From Mycolicibacterium rhodesiae (GTDB taxonomy: Bacteria > Actinomycetota > Actinomycetes > Mycobacteriales > Mycobacteriaceae): a stretch of DNA of 64,000 bases. Position 1 is the stretch's first letter. Every line of letters begins with the position of its first letter. Positions 18,715 through 27,618 of this stretch are shown in pieces. The stretch is taken from NCBI RefSeq assembly GCF_002086695.1, contig NZ_MVIH01000003.1, forward strand, positions 248,001 to 312,000, written 5' to 3'. A program made the translations under genes and the position numbers. The notes beneath the pieces were generated by a model that made no database searches, was not told the origin of the DNA, and worked only from the letters and a program-made list of their open reading frames with translations.

Positions 18715-19415
18715 GGTCGGCGGAAGGGTTCGTGCGTGAGTTCCTCACGCGGCGTCGGCGTGGTCATGTAGTAGGCGACGAAGTACACCAGCGTCGGCCA
18801 CAGCAGCGTCGGTATTGATGACAGGACCACGATGGCAAATGGGACATAGCGCCCTCGAGCTACTGGATACCGGTCCTTTCTGTCTAGGTAACCGATTAAG
18901 GCGAGCGGAGCAGCGAGGAGCGCACCGCCCATGATGCCAACTGGGGCAAGCCATCCCATCGACAAAGCGAACCCGCCTGTGATGACGCCAACTAGGGCTA
19001 AGTTCCACCACATGCTGGGAGCTGTGACGCGCTCTAAGTAACTGTCTGGCGGAGAAGGCGGGGTGTCCGGGTCCTCGCGAGCGTCGCTGATCCAGAACGT
19101 GCGAACTCGACCGCCGATTTTAATAAAAGGTGTGAAGTAAAAGGCAAACAAACCGCCGCCCACGACAGCTACTAGAGCGGCAATCCCAGCTTCCGCGATG
19201 CCGCGTCCTACGCCGCTTAGCGCCAGCAAGATGGCCGCTGCGATCCAGCACGTCCAGAATGTCCAGCGCTTCCGCTTGATGCTGATCGGCAAAGCAGCAC
19301 TGGCAACCGCCAAGAAACCCACGGCGAGACCAGACACAAAGAAGGCCTGGCTCCAATGTGATAGTGCCAGAGCCGACATCGCTGACGGGTAGAGTCCCTG
19401 ACCCGACTCAACCAT
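18711..19415 (-). CDS. Polytopic membrane protein, first tandem paralogue (candidate immunity protein)
   Basis: 234 residues with about six membrane helices. It contains the shared segments TPFIKIGGR and DSYLERVTAPSMWW described for the downstream copy. The region is visibly less GC-rich than its neighbours (29 G+C of 60 bases counted at 19081-19140), a sign of different origin. The start overlaps the end of the 500-residue effector-like gene by 8 bases, so expression is coupled. It directly follows a protein with a glycine-zipper C-terminus, the order expected of a toxin and its membrane immunity protein. Confidence 0.8.
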   Translation of the reverse strand: MVESGQGLYPSAMSALALSHWSQAFFVSGLAVGFLAVASAALPISIKRKRWTFWTCWIAAAILLALSGVGRGIAEAGIAALVAVVGGGLFAFYFTPFIKIGGRVRTFWISDAREDPDTPPSPPDSYLERVTAPSMWWNLALVGVITGGFALSMGWLAPVGIMGGALLAAPLALIGYLDRKDRYPVARGRYVPFAIVVLSSIPTLLWPTLVYFVAYYMTTPTPREELTHEPFRRP

Positions 19416-20910
19416 GCTTCATCTCCCGGACGACCCAACGGCTCGTTTGTTCTCCCCAAGTTCCCCCCGCCAAGCCCCCCACCATTGTGCCGACGAAGGC
19501 GCCGCCAGGACCGAGGGCCCACCCGCCGAGGAAGCCGAGTGCTGCACCTCCGCCAGCGCCACCGAGCAAGCTTCCTCCAAGTCCTGCAAACGTCTCGTCG
19601 GCGGGTGCACCGTGCCGCCAAGCGTCAATCGCCAAACCGATTTCCAGCAGCGAGCCTGCTCCTTTGAGGCCCTTGCCAACGTTGCCGATCGCTCGGATCG
19701 TGTCAGGGTTGAAACCATCGAGAGCGTGGCGCCCGACCGGAGCCCGACCGTCGATGTCTGTCGCGGCATCGCCGGTCACATTGGCGTATTGCTGCAGATC
19801 CTGCCAAGTTAGCCCAGAGGCCAGGGCGGAGACGACGGATTTTGCTCTCTCCGTGGGCATTCCGGAATCTTCAAGAGCCTTCTGCGTCGAATTCATGGTG
19901 GCCAGCCGCGCCTCGGCCTCTTGCTGGTCCATCCACCGCGTTGCCTCGTCGGGTGTCATGGGGGGCATCCAAGGTTGTCCCTGTTCGAGCTGCTTTTGCC
20001 ATTCCCTTCGCACAAGAGCACGTCGCGATGGTGGAACTCCCAAGATCGGGTCGGGCGCCCAAGGCCCCGAACGGGTGCTCTTAACGTAGTCATCAAGCCG
20101 TTCACCAGCCAGCCGCACAGCATCGGGACTAGCTCCAGGTTCGGTGATTGTGGCGTAGTCACGTAGGCGTGCAGCTGCTTCTGCTTTCTCAGGCGTCATC
20201 GGGCCAGCAGAGTCCAGTAGAGCTTCATCCTGAGCTCGTTGGCCTTCGCCGTACGTGTTGGCCGTCGACTGGGCGTCTCCTGCGGCGTTCGCCCCGTCAC
20301 CATCAACTCCATCAATGACATCAGGTGTGTATCCCTCAGACTCCATCTCTGCCATCGCGCGGGTCAGTTCGCCGCTGTACGAATCGCGGCTTGTCTCGAT
20401 CTGCGCGAGCGCTTCCCTGGTGTCTAGGACGGCAATGTTTTCCAACGGCTCGAGGTCGGCCTCAGTCAGCTTGGCGCCTTGTTTAAGTGCCCTGTCGATG
20501 GCGTCATCGATCTCTTTGAGGCTGGAATCCAGTGCCGCAATCGCGTTTCGTGACGAACGTTGTGCCTCTGCGAGCGAAGCGGCGACTTTCTCCAAATCGA
20601 CTCCGATTTTGGTGAGCTGTTGCTTGTCGAGATGAAGTGCCAACGTCCTCTGCTGGACCTCTGCGGAGTCGTTTATCGGGTGGTTGCCGTTCTCTCGGTT
20701 CCAAGACGATTCGAACCTGATGCGCGCATCTGTGAATGCTTCTGATGTCTCGGTCATGCACACACCCGCTTTGTAGAAGGCGGTCGCGAGATCTGCTATC
20801 TGCTTCGGCTCGCCGCTTGCAAGCGTCGCGTCAGTGCGCCAGGGATCCCCACCTGCGCCAGCGATGAGTTCCGCAATGCTGATGTATCTCAGGCTTGGGT
20901 ACTCGGCCAC
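19408..20910 (-). CDS. T7SS-associated effector-like protein with glycine-zipper C-terminus
   Basis: 500 residues. The N-terminal ~170 residues are helical and contain the phrase WNRENGNHPINDSAEVQQ, which I recognise from mycobacterial proteins of the Rv0026/Rv2082 type that pair with small EspC-like proteins. A middle region has LTWQDLQQYANVTG. Residues ~440-495 are hydrophobic and Gly-rich (GLGGSLLGGAGGGAALGFL), a glycine-zipper pattern able to insert in membranes. There is no signal peptide, so export would be by type VII secretion. The EspC-like gene overlaps its start by 22 bases and two membrane proteins follow. Toxin function is inferred. Confidence 0.75.
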   Translation of the reverse strand: MAEYPSLRYISIAELIAGAGGDPWRTDATLASGEPKQIADLATAFYKAGVCMTETSEAFTDARIRFESSWNRENGNHPINDSAEVQQRTLALHLDKQQLTKIGVDLEKVAASLAEAQRSSRNAIAALDSSLKEIDDAIDRALKQGAKLTEADLEPLENIAVLDTREALAQIETSRDSYSGELTRAMAEMESEGYTPDVIDGVDGDGANAAGDAQSTANTYGEGQRAQDEALLDSAGPMTPEKAEAAARLRDYATITEPGASPDAVRLAGERLDDYVKSTRSGPWAPDPILGVPPSRRALVRREWQKQLEQGQPWMPPMTPDEATRWMDQQEAEARLATMNSTQKALEDSGMPTERAKSVVSALASGLTWQDLQQYANVTGDAATDIDGRAPVGRHALDGFNPDTIRAIGNVGKGLKGAGSLLEIGLAIDAWRHGAPADETFAGLGGSLLGGAGGGAALGFLGGWALGPGGAFVGTMVGGLAGGTWGEQTSRWVVREMKHG

Positions 20911-21206
20911 AGCACCTCACGCACTGCTTCGGTGTTGAGCTCCTCCATATCGCTGAACCCAGAGGCAGCGCGGTGGGCCTTATCGCCGAGCGCTCCGAGC
21001 CCAACAGAGTGGTCCGCCATGCGAGTCACATGGTGGGTGTGCTTCTGGCTCAGTGAAGAGTGAAACGCTTCCGCGGTCTCGAATGCGCCAAAAATCCCTG
21101 GCGCGACTGCCGTGCGAGAAAGCGCACTGGCACCTTCTTGAGCTCGATCAGCGGCGTTGTACGAGCGGTTTGCGCCCGACCGCATTTCACCGAGGTCGAC
21201 CTGCAT
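20889..21206 (-). CDS. EspC-like (PF10824-type) small type VII secretion-associated protein
   Basis: 105 residues, close to the ~100-residue length of EspC/WXG100-like proteins, helical, with no signal peptide. The pattern MQVDLGEMRSGANRSYNAADRAQ followed by a second helix (HSSLSQKHTHHVTRMADHSVGLG) fits the DUF2580/EspC family. It would pair with the downstream 500-residue protein as a co-secreted partner. A Y-x-x-x-D (Y16-D20) occurs, but in the first helix rather than the usual position. ATG at 21206; first gene of the four-gene operon. Confidence 0.75.
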   Translation of the reverse strand: MQVDLGEMRSGANRSYNAADRAQEGASALSRTAVAPGIFGAFETAEAFHSSLSQKHTHHVTRMADHSVGLGALGDKAHRAASGFSDMEELNTEAVREVLWPSTQA

Positions 21207-21223
21207 GAAACACCCCCAAGCGA

Positions 21224-21267
21224 GTTAGCTGTTAGCTAGAGGGTACTACGTCGTCCGCCCTGGTCAA
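21224..21267 (-). promoter_or_regulatory. Promoter of the EspC-like operon with tandem 7-bp repeat
   Basis: On the minus strand: TTGACC (21267-21262), a 16-base spacer, TACCCT (21245-21240). Two back-to-back GTTAGCT copies (21224-21230, 21231-21237 on the plus strand) lie over the predicted start of transcription and may bind a regulator. Confidence 0.5.
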
Positions 21268-21276
21268 CTCACCCGA

Positions 21277-23271
21277 TCAGCCCAGCATCCGGTGCAGGAA
21301 CGAGTAGCTCAGGGCAGACTTGAACGCCGTCTGCGCGTTGTCGGCCGCCCCGGCGTGACCGCCCTCGATGTTCTCGTAGTACCAGACCGGATGCCCGGCC
21401 GCCTCCAGCGCCGCCGTCATCTTGCGGGCATGGCCGGGGTGCACCCGATCGTCACGCGTCGACGTGGTGATCAGCACCGGGGGATACCGTTTGTCGGGCG
21501 AAATGTTCTGGTAGGGCGAGTACTCCGAGATGAACGCCCAGTCCTCGGGCTCGTCCGGGTCGCCGTACTCGGCCACCCACGACGCGCCGGCCAGAAGCAG
21601 ATGGAACCGTTTCATGTCCAGCAGCGGCACCTGGCACACCAGCGCGCCGAAAAGATGCGGGTACTTGGTCAGCATGATGCCCATCAGCAGGCCGCCGTTG
21701 CTGCCGCCCTGTGCGCCCAACTGCTCGACGGTGGTGATACCTCGGTTGACGAGATCGCCTGCGACCGCGGCGAAGTCCTCCGCCACCTTGTGCCGACCAT
21801 CCCGCATGGCCTGGGTGTGCCAGCCCGGTCCGTACTCTCCGCCGCCGCGGATATTCGCCAACACGTAGGTCCCGCCCCGCGATAGCCACAGCCGGCCCAG
21901 CACCCCGTCGTACCCCGGAGTCCGTGACACCTCGAATCCGCCGTAACCACCCAGCAGCGTCGGGCCCGGCGCCCCATCGTGCTTGTGACCGACGACGAAG
22001 TAGGGGATGGCCGTGCCGTCGTCGGAGGTGGCGAAGTGCTGGGACACCTCCAGGTCGGCGGCGTCGAAGAACGATGGCGCCCGCTTGATCTCCGTGAGCT
22101 CGCCGCCCGCCCTTCCATGCAGCAGTCGTGACGGCGTGATGAAATCGCTGCTATCCAAGAAGATTTCGTCACCGTCTGGATCGGTGGCAACGATGATGGT
22201 GTTGTCCCCGACGCCCGCGACGGGTTCACGGGTCCAGGAACCCGGTGTCACGATCTCGACCCGACTGGCGACGTCGACCAGACTCACCAGCAGCAGGCGA
22301 TCGAGCGTCCACGAGTATTGGTGCAGACTGGAATGCTCGTCAGGTTCGAAGACCACCGCTAATTCGGCTGTCCCCGAGAGAAATTCGTCGTAGTCGGCAG
22401 CCAGGAGCGACCCGGCGCGATATGACGCGGTGCCGGTCTCCCAGTCGCTGCGCAGTTCGATCAGTAGCCAGTCGCGGTGCACCGACACGCTGGCATCGGT
22501 CGGGGCGTCGATGCGGATCAGCTCGCCGGCGCGCAGCTCGTAAACCTCGTCGTTGAAGAAGTCGATCGCGCGGTGCAGCATCGTGCGCTCGTAGCCGGGT
22601 GTGCGGTCCACCGATGCTCCGACGATCACGTCGGTGACCGGTCCGGTGAAGACTGTCTCCGCCTCGGTCAGCGGCTGCCCGCGTCGCCACCGCTTGACCA
22701 CCCGCGGATAACCGGACTCCGTCATCGAGTCGGGTCCGAAGTCGGTTCCCACCAAGACCGTGTCGTGGTCTTCCCACGACACCTGCGACTTCGCTTCCGG
22801 GAGTTCGAACCCGTCAGCGACGAATTCTCGTGTGATCATGTCGAATTCGCGCACGATCGCCGCATCCGAGCCGCCTGGTGACAGGCTGACCAGCGCCCGT
22901 GTGTAGTCCGGCTCGATGACATCGGCGCCCGCCCACACCCACTTCTCGCCGTCGGCGGCGGCGAGAGCGTCGACGTCGATGACCACATCCCAGTCGGGGT
23001 CCTCGGTGAGGTAGCTCTCCAGCGTGGTTCGCTGCCACAACCCCCTCGGGTTGGCCGCGTCGCGCCAGAAGTTGTAGAGATACTCGCCGCGCCGGCGCAC
23101 ATACGGAATCCGCGCGTCGGTGTCGAGAACCTCCAGCGCCTCGGCGCGCATCTGCTCGAACCTTTCGTCGCTGAATTCGGCGACAGTCGGATCGTTGTGC
23201 TTACGCACCCAGGCGAGCTGCTCGTCACCAGCAACTTCTTCGAGCCAGAGGTAAGGGTCGTCTTCGGCCAT
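21277..23271 (-). CDS. Prolyl oligopeptidase family serine peptidase (Rv0457c-like)
   Basis: 664 residues, usual length for family S9A. The N-terminal PYLWLEEVAGDEQLAWV is typical of prolyl oligopeptidases, followed by a beta-propeller region and a C-terminal alpha/beta-hydrolase domain. The catalytic triad is visible: S524 in GGSNGG, the Asp pair D607-D608 in TRDDRVHP, and H639 in EGGHAG. It cleaves short peptides after proline; no signal peptide, so it is likely cytosolic. Position matches Rv0457c of M. tuberculosis, just before the aldehyde dehydrogenase region. Confidence 0.93.
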   Translation of the reverse strand: MAEDDPYLWLEEVAGDEQLAWVRKHNDPTVAEFSDERFEQMRAEALEVLDTDARIPYVRRRGEYLYNFWRDAANPRGLWQRTTLESYLTEDPDWDVVIDVDALAAADGEKWVWAGADVIEPDYTRALVSLSPGGSDAAIVREFDMITREFVADGFELPEAKSQVSWEDHDTVLVGTDFGPDSMTESGYPRVVKRWRRGQPLTEAETVFTGPVTDVIVGASVDRTPGYERTMLHRAIDFFNDEVYELRAGELIRIDAPTDASVSVHRDWLLIELRSDWETGTASYRAGSLLAADYDEFLSGTAELAVVFEPDEHSSLHQYSWTLDRLLLVSLVDVASRVEIVTPGSWTREPVAGVGDNTIIVATDPDGDEIFLDSSDFITPSRLLHGRAGGELTEIKRAPSFFDAADLEVSQHFATSDDGTAIPYFVVGHKHDGAPGPTLLGGYGGFEVSRTPGYDGVLGRLWLSRGGTYVLANIRGGGEYGPGWHTQAMRDGRHKVAEDFAAVAGDLVNRGITTVEQLGAQGGSNGGLLMGIMLTKYPHLFGALVCQVPLLDMKRFHLLLAGASWVAEYGDPDEPEDWAFISEYSPYQNISPDKRYPPVLITTSTRDDRVHPGHARKMTAALEAAGHPVWYYENIEGGHAGAADNAQTAFKSALSYSFLHRMLG

Positions 23272-23295
23272 GCCCTCTATTCTGCGGGCGGGGCC

Positions 23296-25116
23296 TCAGC
23301 TCAGGTGATGCACCTCCTGCAGCCCGTACACCGGTGTGGGAATTCCTTCGTAGCGAGCCTTGAGCTGCAACGCCAAATACAGCGAATAATGCCGCGACTG
23401 GTGCAGATTGCCCCCGTGGAACCAGAGGTTCTGCTGCTGGGTGGGCTTCCACATGTTGCGCTGCTCGCCCTCCCAGGGGCCGGGGTCCTTCGGGGTGTCC
23501 GAGCCCAACCCCCACACCTTGCCGACCTTGTCGGCCACCTCCTGGCCGATCAGGTCGGCCGCCCAGCCGTTCATCGACCCGTACCCGGTGGCGTAGACCA
23601 CCACGTCGGCAGGTAGTTCGGTGCCGTCGGCGAGGACCACCGAATCCTCGGTGAGCCGATCGACCTGGCCGTGAGCCAGCTTGATCCTGCCGTCGGCCAC
23701 CAGGTCGCAGGCGCCGACGTCGATGTAGTAGCCGGAACCGCGACGGAGGTACTTCATGAACAACCCGGATCCGTCTGCACCCCAGTCCAATTCGAACCCC
23801 GCTGCTTCGAGCCGGGCGTAGAACTCCTTGTCGCGCTCCCGCATCTGGTCGTAGAGCGGAATCTGGAACTCGTGCATGATCCGGTACGGCAGCGACGCGA
23901 ACGTGAGGTCGGCCTTTTCGGTGGTCATTCCCGCCGCCAGCGCGCGTTCGGAATACAGGTCACCCAAACCGATGTCCATCAGGGTGTCCGACTTGACGAT
24001 GTGCGTCGACGATCGCTGCACCATGGTCACGTCGACACCGTTTTCGTAGAGCGCCTTGCAGATGTCGTGGGCGGAGTTGTTCGAGCCGATCACCACCGCC
24101 TTCTTGCCCACGTACGGGTCGGGGCCGGGGTGGGCACTGGAGTGATGCTGATCGCCGCGGAAGATGTCCTGACCCGGCAGCGCCGGCACGTGCGGCTTGC
24201 CTGACATGCCCGTCGCGAGCACCAAGTGAGTGGGATGCAGGGTCAGCCGCTCACCGTCGCGGTCGACCTCGACGGTCCACTGCTGGGCGGCCTCGTCGAA
24301 AGTCGCCGACAGGCAGGTGGTCTTCGACCAGTACGGCACCTCCATCACCCGGGTGTAGAACTCCAGCCAGTCGCCGATCTTGTCCTTGGGCGCGAACACC
24401 GGCCAGTTCTGCGGGAACGGCAGGTACGGCAGGTGGTCGTACCAGACGGGGTCGTGCAGGCAGAGCGACTTGTACCGCTTGCGCCACTGGTCCCCGGGCC
24501 GCTCGTGACGGTCGACCACGATGGCGGGCACCCCGAGCTGGCGCAGCCGCGCACCCAGGGCGATTCCACCCTGACCGCCTCCGATGACCAGTGTGTAGGG
24601 CTGCACCGTGCGACCCAGCTGGGCTTCTTCCTCGGCGCGCTTCTCCGCCCACGACCGGGTATCGGGGTCGTCGCCGTGAACCGCACCCAGCACCCGGGAG
24701 GCGCCCTTGCGCTCCTCGTGTCCCTTGAGTTCCTGCAGCGCGGTCAGCAGCGTCCACGCCTCATTCCCCTTGAGACGCAGGTGTCCGGTGCCGCGTCCCG
24801 CGCCGGTCTCGAACTCGATGAAGGCGGACGTGACATCGCCGTCGACGGTGGGTTCCTCACGAGTGCGGAAGCCGGACGGGTCGGTGTCGGACAGCCGCGC
24901 GCCGAGCATCTCGGCGATCCGATCACGGCCCTCCATCGTCTTGATGTTCCAGGTGAACGACACCAGGTCACGCCAAAAGCTGTCGACGGCGAACATGCCG
25001 ACGACGCGCGCGACGTCGCGGCTGCGCAAGGCAGCTTCGAAGTCGGCGAGCCAGGCATCGACGCGCTGCTGCGGCGTCACGGCGCTGGTGGTCTGGGGTT
25101 CGAGAGTTGAAGTCAT
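23296..25116 (-). CDS. Flavin-containing monooxygenase with N-terminal SnoaL/NTF2-like domain
   Basis: 606 residues from ATG 25116 (MTSTLEPQTTSAV). Residues ~15-145 look like an NTF2/SnoaL-like domain (RVDAWLADFEAALRSRDVARV, then FWRDLVSFTWNIKTMEG). A linker leads to the FAD site GGGQGG at residues 179-184 and an NADPH site VIGSNNSAHD. The rest matches class B flavoprotein monooxygenases, which oxygenate ketones, amines or sulfides. The substrate is unknown; neighbours suggest small ketones or diols. Transcribed like the next FAD enzyme, but with a 56-base gap. Confidence 0.9.
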   Translation of the reverse strand: MTSTLEPQTTSAVTPQQRVDAWLADFEAALRSRDVARVVGMFAVDSFWRDLVSFTWNIKTMEGRDRIAEMLGARLSDTDPSGFRTREEPTVDGDVTSAFIEFETGAGRGTGHLRLKGNEAWTLLTALQELKGHEERKGASRVLGAVHGDDPDTRSWAEKRAEEEAQLGRTVQPYTLVIGGGQGGIALGARLRQLGVPAIVVDRHERPGDQWRKRYKSLCLHDPVWYDHLPYLPFPQNWPVFAPKDKIGDWLEFYTRVMEVPYWSKTTCLSATFDEAAQQWTVEVDRDGERLTLHPTHLVLATGMSGKPHVPALPGQDIFRGDQHHSSAHPGPDPYVGKKAVVIGSNNSAHDICKALYENGVDVTMVQRSSTHIVKSDTLMDIGLGDLYSERALAAGMTTEKADLTFASLPYRIMHEFQIPLYDQMRERDKEFYARLEAAGFELDWGADGSGLFMKYLRRGSGYYIDVGACDLVADGRIKLAHGQVDRLTEDSVVLADGTELPADVVVYATGYGSMNGWAADLIGQEVADKVGKVWGLGSDTPKDPGPWEGEQRNMWKPTQQQNLWFHGGNLHQSRHYSLYLALQLKARYEGIPTPVYGLQEVHHLS

Positions 25117-25154
25117 GTGAGCCACACCACACCCGATGCGCAAGACCTGGCAAG

Positions 25155-25174
25155 AGTTGCGAGCCGTTGCAACT
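25155..25174. promoter_or_regulatory. Inverted repeat between the two monooxygenase genes
   Basis: AGTTGC-N8-GCAACT, upstream of the flavin monooxygenase and overlapping the stop codon of the preceding gene. It could be an operator or a weak terminator hairpin; no T run follows. Confidence 0.35.
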
Positions 25175-26471
25175 AGGGCGCGTGCAATCCGGGTGGGACC
25201 GTTCGGGTCATTCGGGCACGACGGACCTCGTTGCGGATTGCCACCGCGACCTCCCGCCCGGTCGTACGGATCTCACGAGGTCGGGTGCGGACGGCGCGTC
25301 CCACGGCGACGGCGAGACGGCGTGGCGCGAGAAGTTCTCTCGGTGCGACCTCGTGGTTGAGGACACGCATCAGGGTTCTGCGCGCCTCCGGGTCGCCGGA
25401 GATGTCGCGGAGCACCTCGGTGATCACGGGGGTCGGCGCACCGGGCGCGCCCAGGTCGGAGGCGAACCAATGCATCGCGTAGGCGTCGCGGTCACGCCAC
25501 CGCCACCACCGCTGGTTCGCGGCGTCGAGGTTGGACGCGTTGCCGAAGTCGGCGGGCAGGGTCTGGTCGAGCAGCTCCACCTGGCACAGCGCATCTGCGA
25601 TGCCTTGGCCCGGTGTGAAGTCCTTGAAATGACCGGCGTCACCGATCAGCACCCAGCCTGGTCCGGCCGCCTGGCGGAGATAGCCGTGCCACTTGGCCAT
25701 GACCCTCAGCGGTCCGATCCGGCGGCCGCCGGAGAGGGTATCGGCGAGCTCAGGCCAACCTTCCAGCGCGGCAGCGAACGCCTCCTCCCGGTGGGCGCCG
25801 CTGTCGGTGCCCGCCGCAACACAAACCATGTACAGACCGTCATCGGTGGGGCTGGCCAGGTAGGCGTTCTCTCCAAGACGTGCGAGCCGCAGGCGCCCTT
25901 CGCGATCGGCGACGCCCTCGAAGTACCCCCACACCGGAACCCTTCCCATGGGGGTGATCGAATACTCCTTCGCACCAACATCTTTGGCCACCTGCGAATG
26001 CCGACCATCGGCCCCGACCACCAACCGCGCGCGAATCGGTCCGTGATCGGTCTCGACGCCTGCGACCCGCTCGCCGACGGTGATGAGGCCGGTGGCCTTG
26101 ACGCCGGTGCGCACGTCCGCGCCGGCGTTCGCGGCGGTGTCGACCAGGACCGCGTCGAGCGTGACGCGCCGTACGCACAACCCCGGTAGGGGAAACGTCG
26201 ACTCGTCGAACTCGCCTTCGATGCGCACGTCGTCGTTGACCATCGTGAAGCTGTTGATGGTCGCGGCTCCGGCCGACAGGACTGCGTCGAGCGCTCCGAT
26301 CCGCTCGAGGGCCTGCGCGCCGCGCGGCTGGATGATGTGGGTCGATGGCGTCTCGGACGGGAACTGCGCCTTGTCCAGCAGGCAGACGTCCAGCCCGCGC
26401 CGCGCCAGCCTTGCGGCCAGCGGCGATCCGGCGCATCGAGCCCCAACGATGACGACGTCGAACACCTTCAT
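25173..26471 (-). CDS. FAD-dependent monooxygenase/reductase (PHBH/geranylgeranyl-reductase type)
   Basis: 432 residues from ATG 26471, which follows GGGGGAGGA; an in-frame ATG at 26567 would extend across the divergent promoter. The N-terminus MKVFDVVIVGARCAGSPLA holds the FAD-binding G-x-x-x-x-G, and the second FAD motif is visible as GWVLIGDAGHFKDFTPGQG. R-L-V-V-G-A-D-G-R-H near residue 170 is the conserved NADPH/FAD segment of aromatic hydroxylase-like enzymes. The substrate is unknown. Divergent from the butanediol dehydrogenase gene. Confidence 0.88.
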   Translation of the reverse strand: MKVFDVVIVGARCAGSPLAARLARRGLDVCLLDKAQFPSETPSTHIIQPRGAQALERIGALDAVLSAGAATINSFTMVNDDVRIEGEFDESTFPLPGLCVRRVTLDAVLVDTAANAGADVRTGVKATGLITVGERVAGVETDHGPIRARLVVGADGRHSQVAKDVGAKEYSITPMGRVPVWGYFEGVADREGRLRLARLGENAYLASPTDDGLYMVCVAAGTDSGAHREEAFAAALEGWPELADTLSGGRRIGPLRVMAKWHGYLRQAAGPGWVLIGDAGHFKDFTPGQGIADALCQVELLDQTLPADFGNASNLDAANQRWWRWRDRDAYAMHWFASDLGAPGAPTPVITEVLRDISGDPEARRTLMRVLNHEVAPRELLAPRRLAVAVGRAVRTRPREIRTTGREVAVAIRNEVRRARMTRTVPPGLHAP

Positions 26472-26489
26472 GCAGAACCGTCCTCCCCC

Positions 26490-26502
26490 GTACGCAACGT
26501 AC
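26490..26502. promoter_or_regulatory. GTACG-CAA-CGTAC inverted repeat in divergent promoter region
   Basis: A perfect 5-bp inverted repeat with a 3-base spacer. Two CTGCAAC copies follow at 26512-26518 and 26522-26528, 10 bp apart (one helical turn). All lie in the 94-base gap between the FAD monooxygenase and the butanediol dehydrogenase, so a shared regulator is possible. Confidence 0.4.
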
Positions 26503-26565
26503 CAACGTCGGCTGCAACCCCCTGCAACTCTTTCCGATGTGGTCGTCGTCACATAGAACTGCGGC

Positions 26566-27618
26566 ATGAAGGCAGCTGTGTACTACGGACCGAACAAGAT
26601 CGAGATCGATGACGTCGCCGAACCCGAGCCGCGGCCGGGCACCGTCAAACTCAAAGTCGGCTTCAACGGGATCTGCGGCACCGACCTGCACGAGTACTAC
26701 GCTGGGCCGATCTTCATCCCGACCCAGCCGCATCCGCTGACCGGCGCCGAACTGCCGCTCACCATCGGGCATGAATTCTCGGGCACCATCACCGCGGTCG
26801 GGGACGGGGTCACGGGCTGGGCGGAAGGCGACCGCGTCGCCGTCGAACCCATCTACAGATGCGACCACTGCGCACCGTGCCGGGCGGGCAACTACAACGT
26901 CTGCCAGCAGATCGGCTTCCACGGGCTGATGTCCGACGGTGGGATGGCCGAGTACACCGTGGTGCCGACCGGCATGCTGCACAAGCTCCCCGGCAACGTC
27001 TCGCTGGAACTCGGGGCGCTCGTCGAGCCGATGTCGGTGGCGTACCACGCCGCCACCCTGGGCGACGCACACCCCGGCGACACCGCGATGGTGTTCGGTG
27101 CCGGCCCGATCGGGATAGGACTGTGGTTTGCGTTGCGCGGCAAGGGCCTTGACGACGTCCTCGTGGTCGAACCTTCTCCGACCCGGCGCGCCGCCATCGA
27201 AGCACTCGGCGCGACGACGCTGGATCCAACCGCCCTCGACGTCGCGGGCTTCATCGCAGAGCACACCGGAGGACGCGGGGCCGATGCGGTGTTCGATGCC
27301 GCCGGCGTCACCCCCGCGGTGGCGACGGCGCTGGCCTGCGTGGGTTCGCGCAAACCCATGGTCAGTGTCGCGATCTACGAAAAGCCCTTGGAAACACCAC
27401 TTCTCAACTTGGTGATGAACGAGTCCCGCATCCAGGGATCGCTGTGTTATACCGGCGCCGATTTCGACGCGGTCATCGCGCTGATGGCCGACGGCAGGTA
27501 CGACACCACCGGTTGGGTGACCCGGATTCCGATCGACGATGTGGTCGACGAAGGATTCGAGGCGCTGCACGCCGGCACCAAGATGAAGGTTCTGGTCGAC
27601 CCGAACGGAGAATCATGA
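26566..27618 (+). CDS. Zinc-dependent 2,3-butanediol dehydrogenase-like alcohol dehydrogenase
   Basis: 350 residues, medium-chain dehydrogenase. The catalytic zinc site is in GICGTDLHEYY and GHEFSG, the structural zinc Cys cluster is CDHCAPCRAGNYNVC, and the nucleotide site is VFGAGPIGIG. The HEYYAGPIFIPT segment with its long insertion matches (R,R)-butanediol dehydrogenases, which interconvert 2,3-butanediol and acetoin with NAD. Its stop overlaps the start of the acetoin-reductase-like SDR (ATGA), so the two are translationally coupled and probably act on the same metabolites. Confidence 0.9.
   Translation: MKAAVYYGPNKIEIDDVAEPEPRPGTVKLKVGFNGICGTDLHEYYAGPIFIPTQPHPLTGAELPLTIGHEFSGTITAVGDGVTGWAEGDRVAVEPIYRCDHCAPCRAGNYNVCQQIGFHGLMSDGGMAEYTVVPTGMLHKLPGNVSLELGALVEPMSVAYHAATLGDAHPGDTAMVFGAGPIGIGLWFALRGKGLDDVLVVEPSPTRRAAIEALGATTLDPTALDVAGFIAEHTGGRGADAVFDAAGVTPAVATALACVGSRKPMVSVAIYEKPLETPLLNLVMNESRIQGSLCYTGADFDAVIALMADGRYDTTGWVTRIPIDDVVDEGFEALHAGTKMKVLVDPNGES

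Noticed and set aside
20889..21206. Y-x-x-x-D in the EspC-like protein as the T7SS secretion signal
   Set aside because: It lies in the first helix, not after the second as is usual, so it is not used as evidence.
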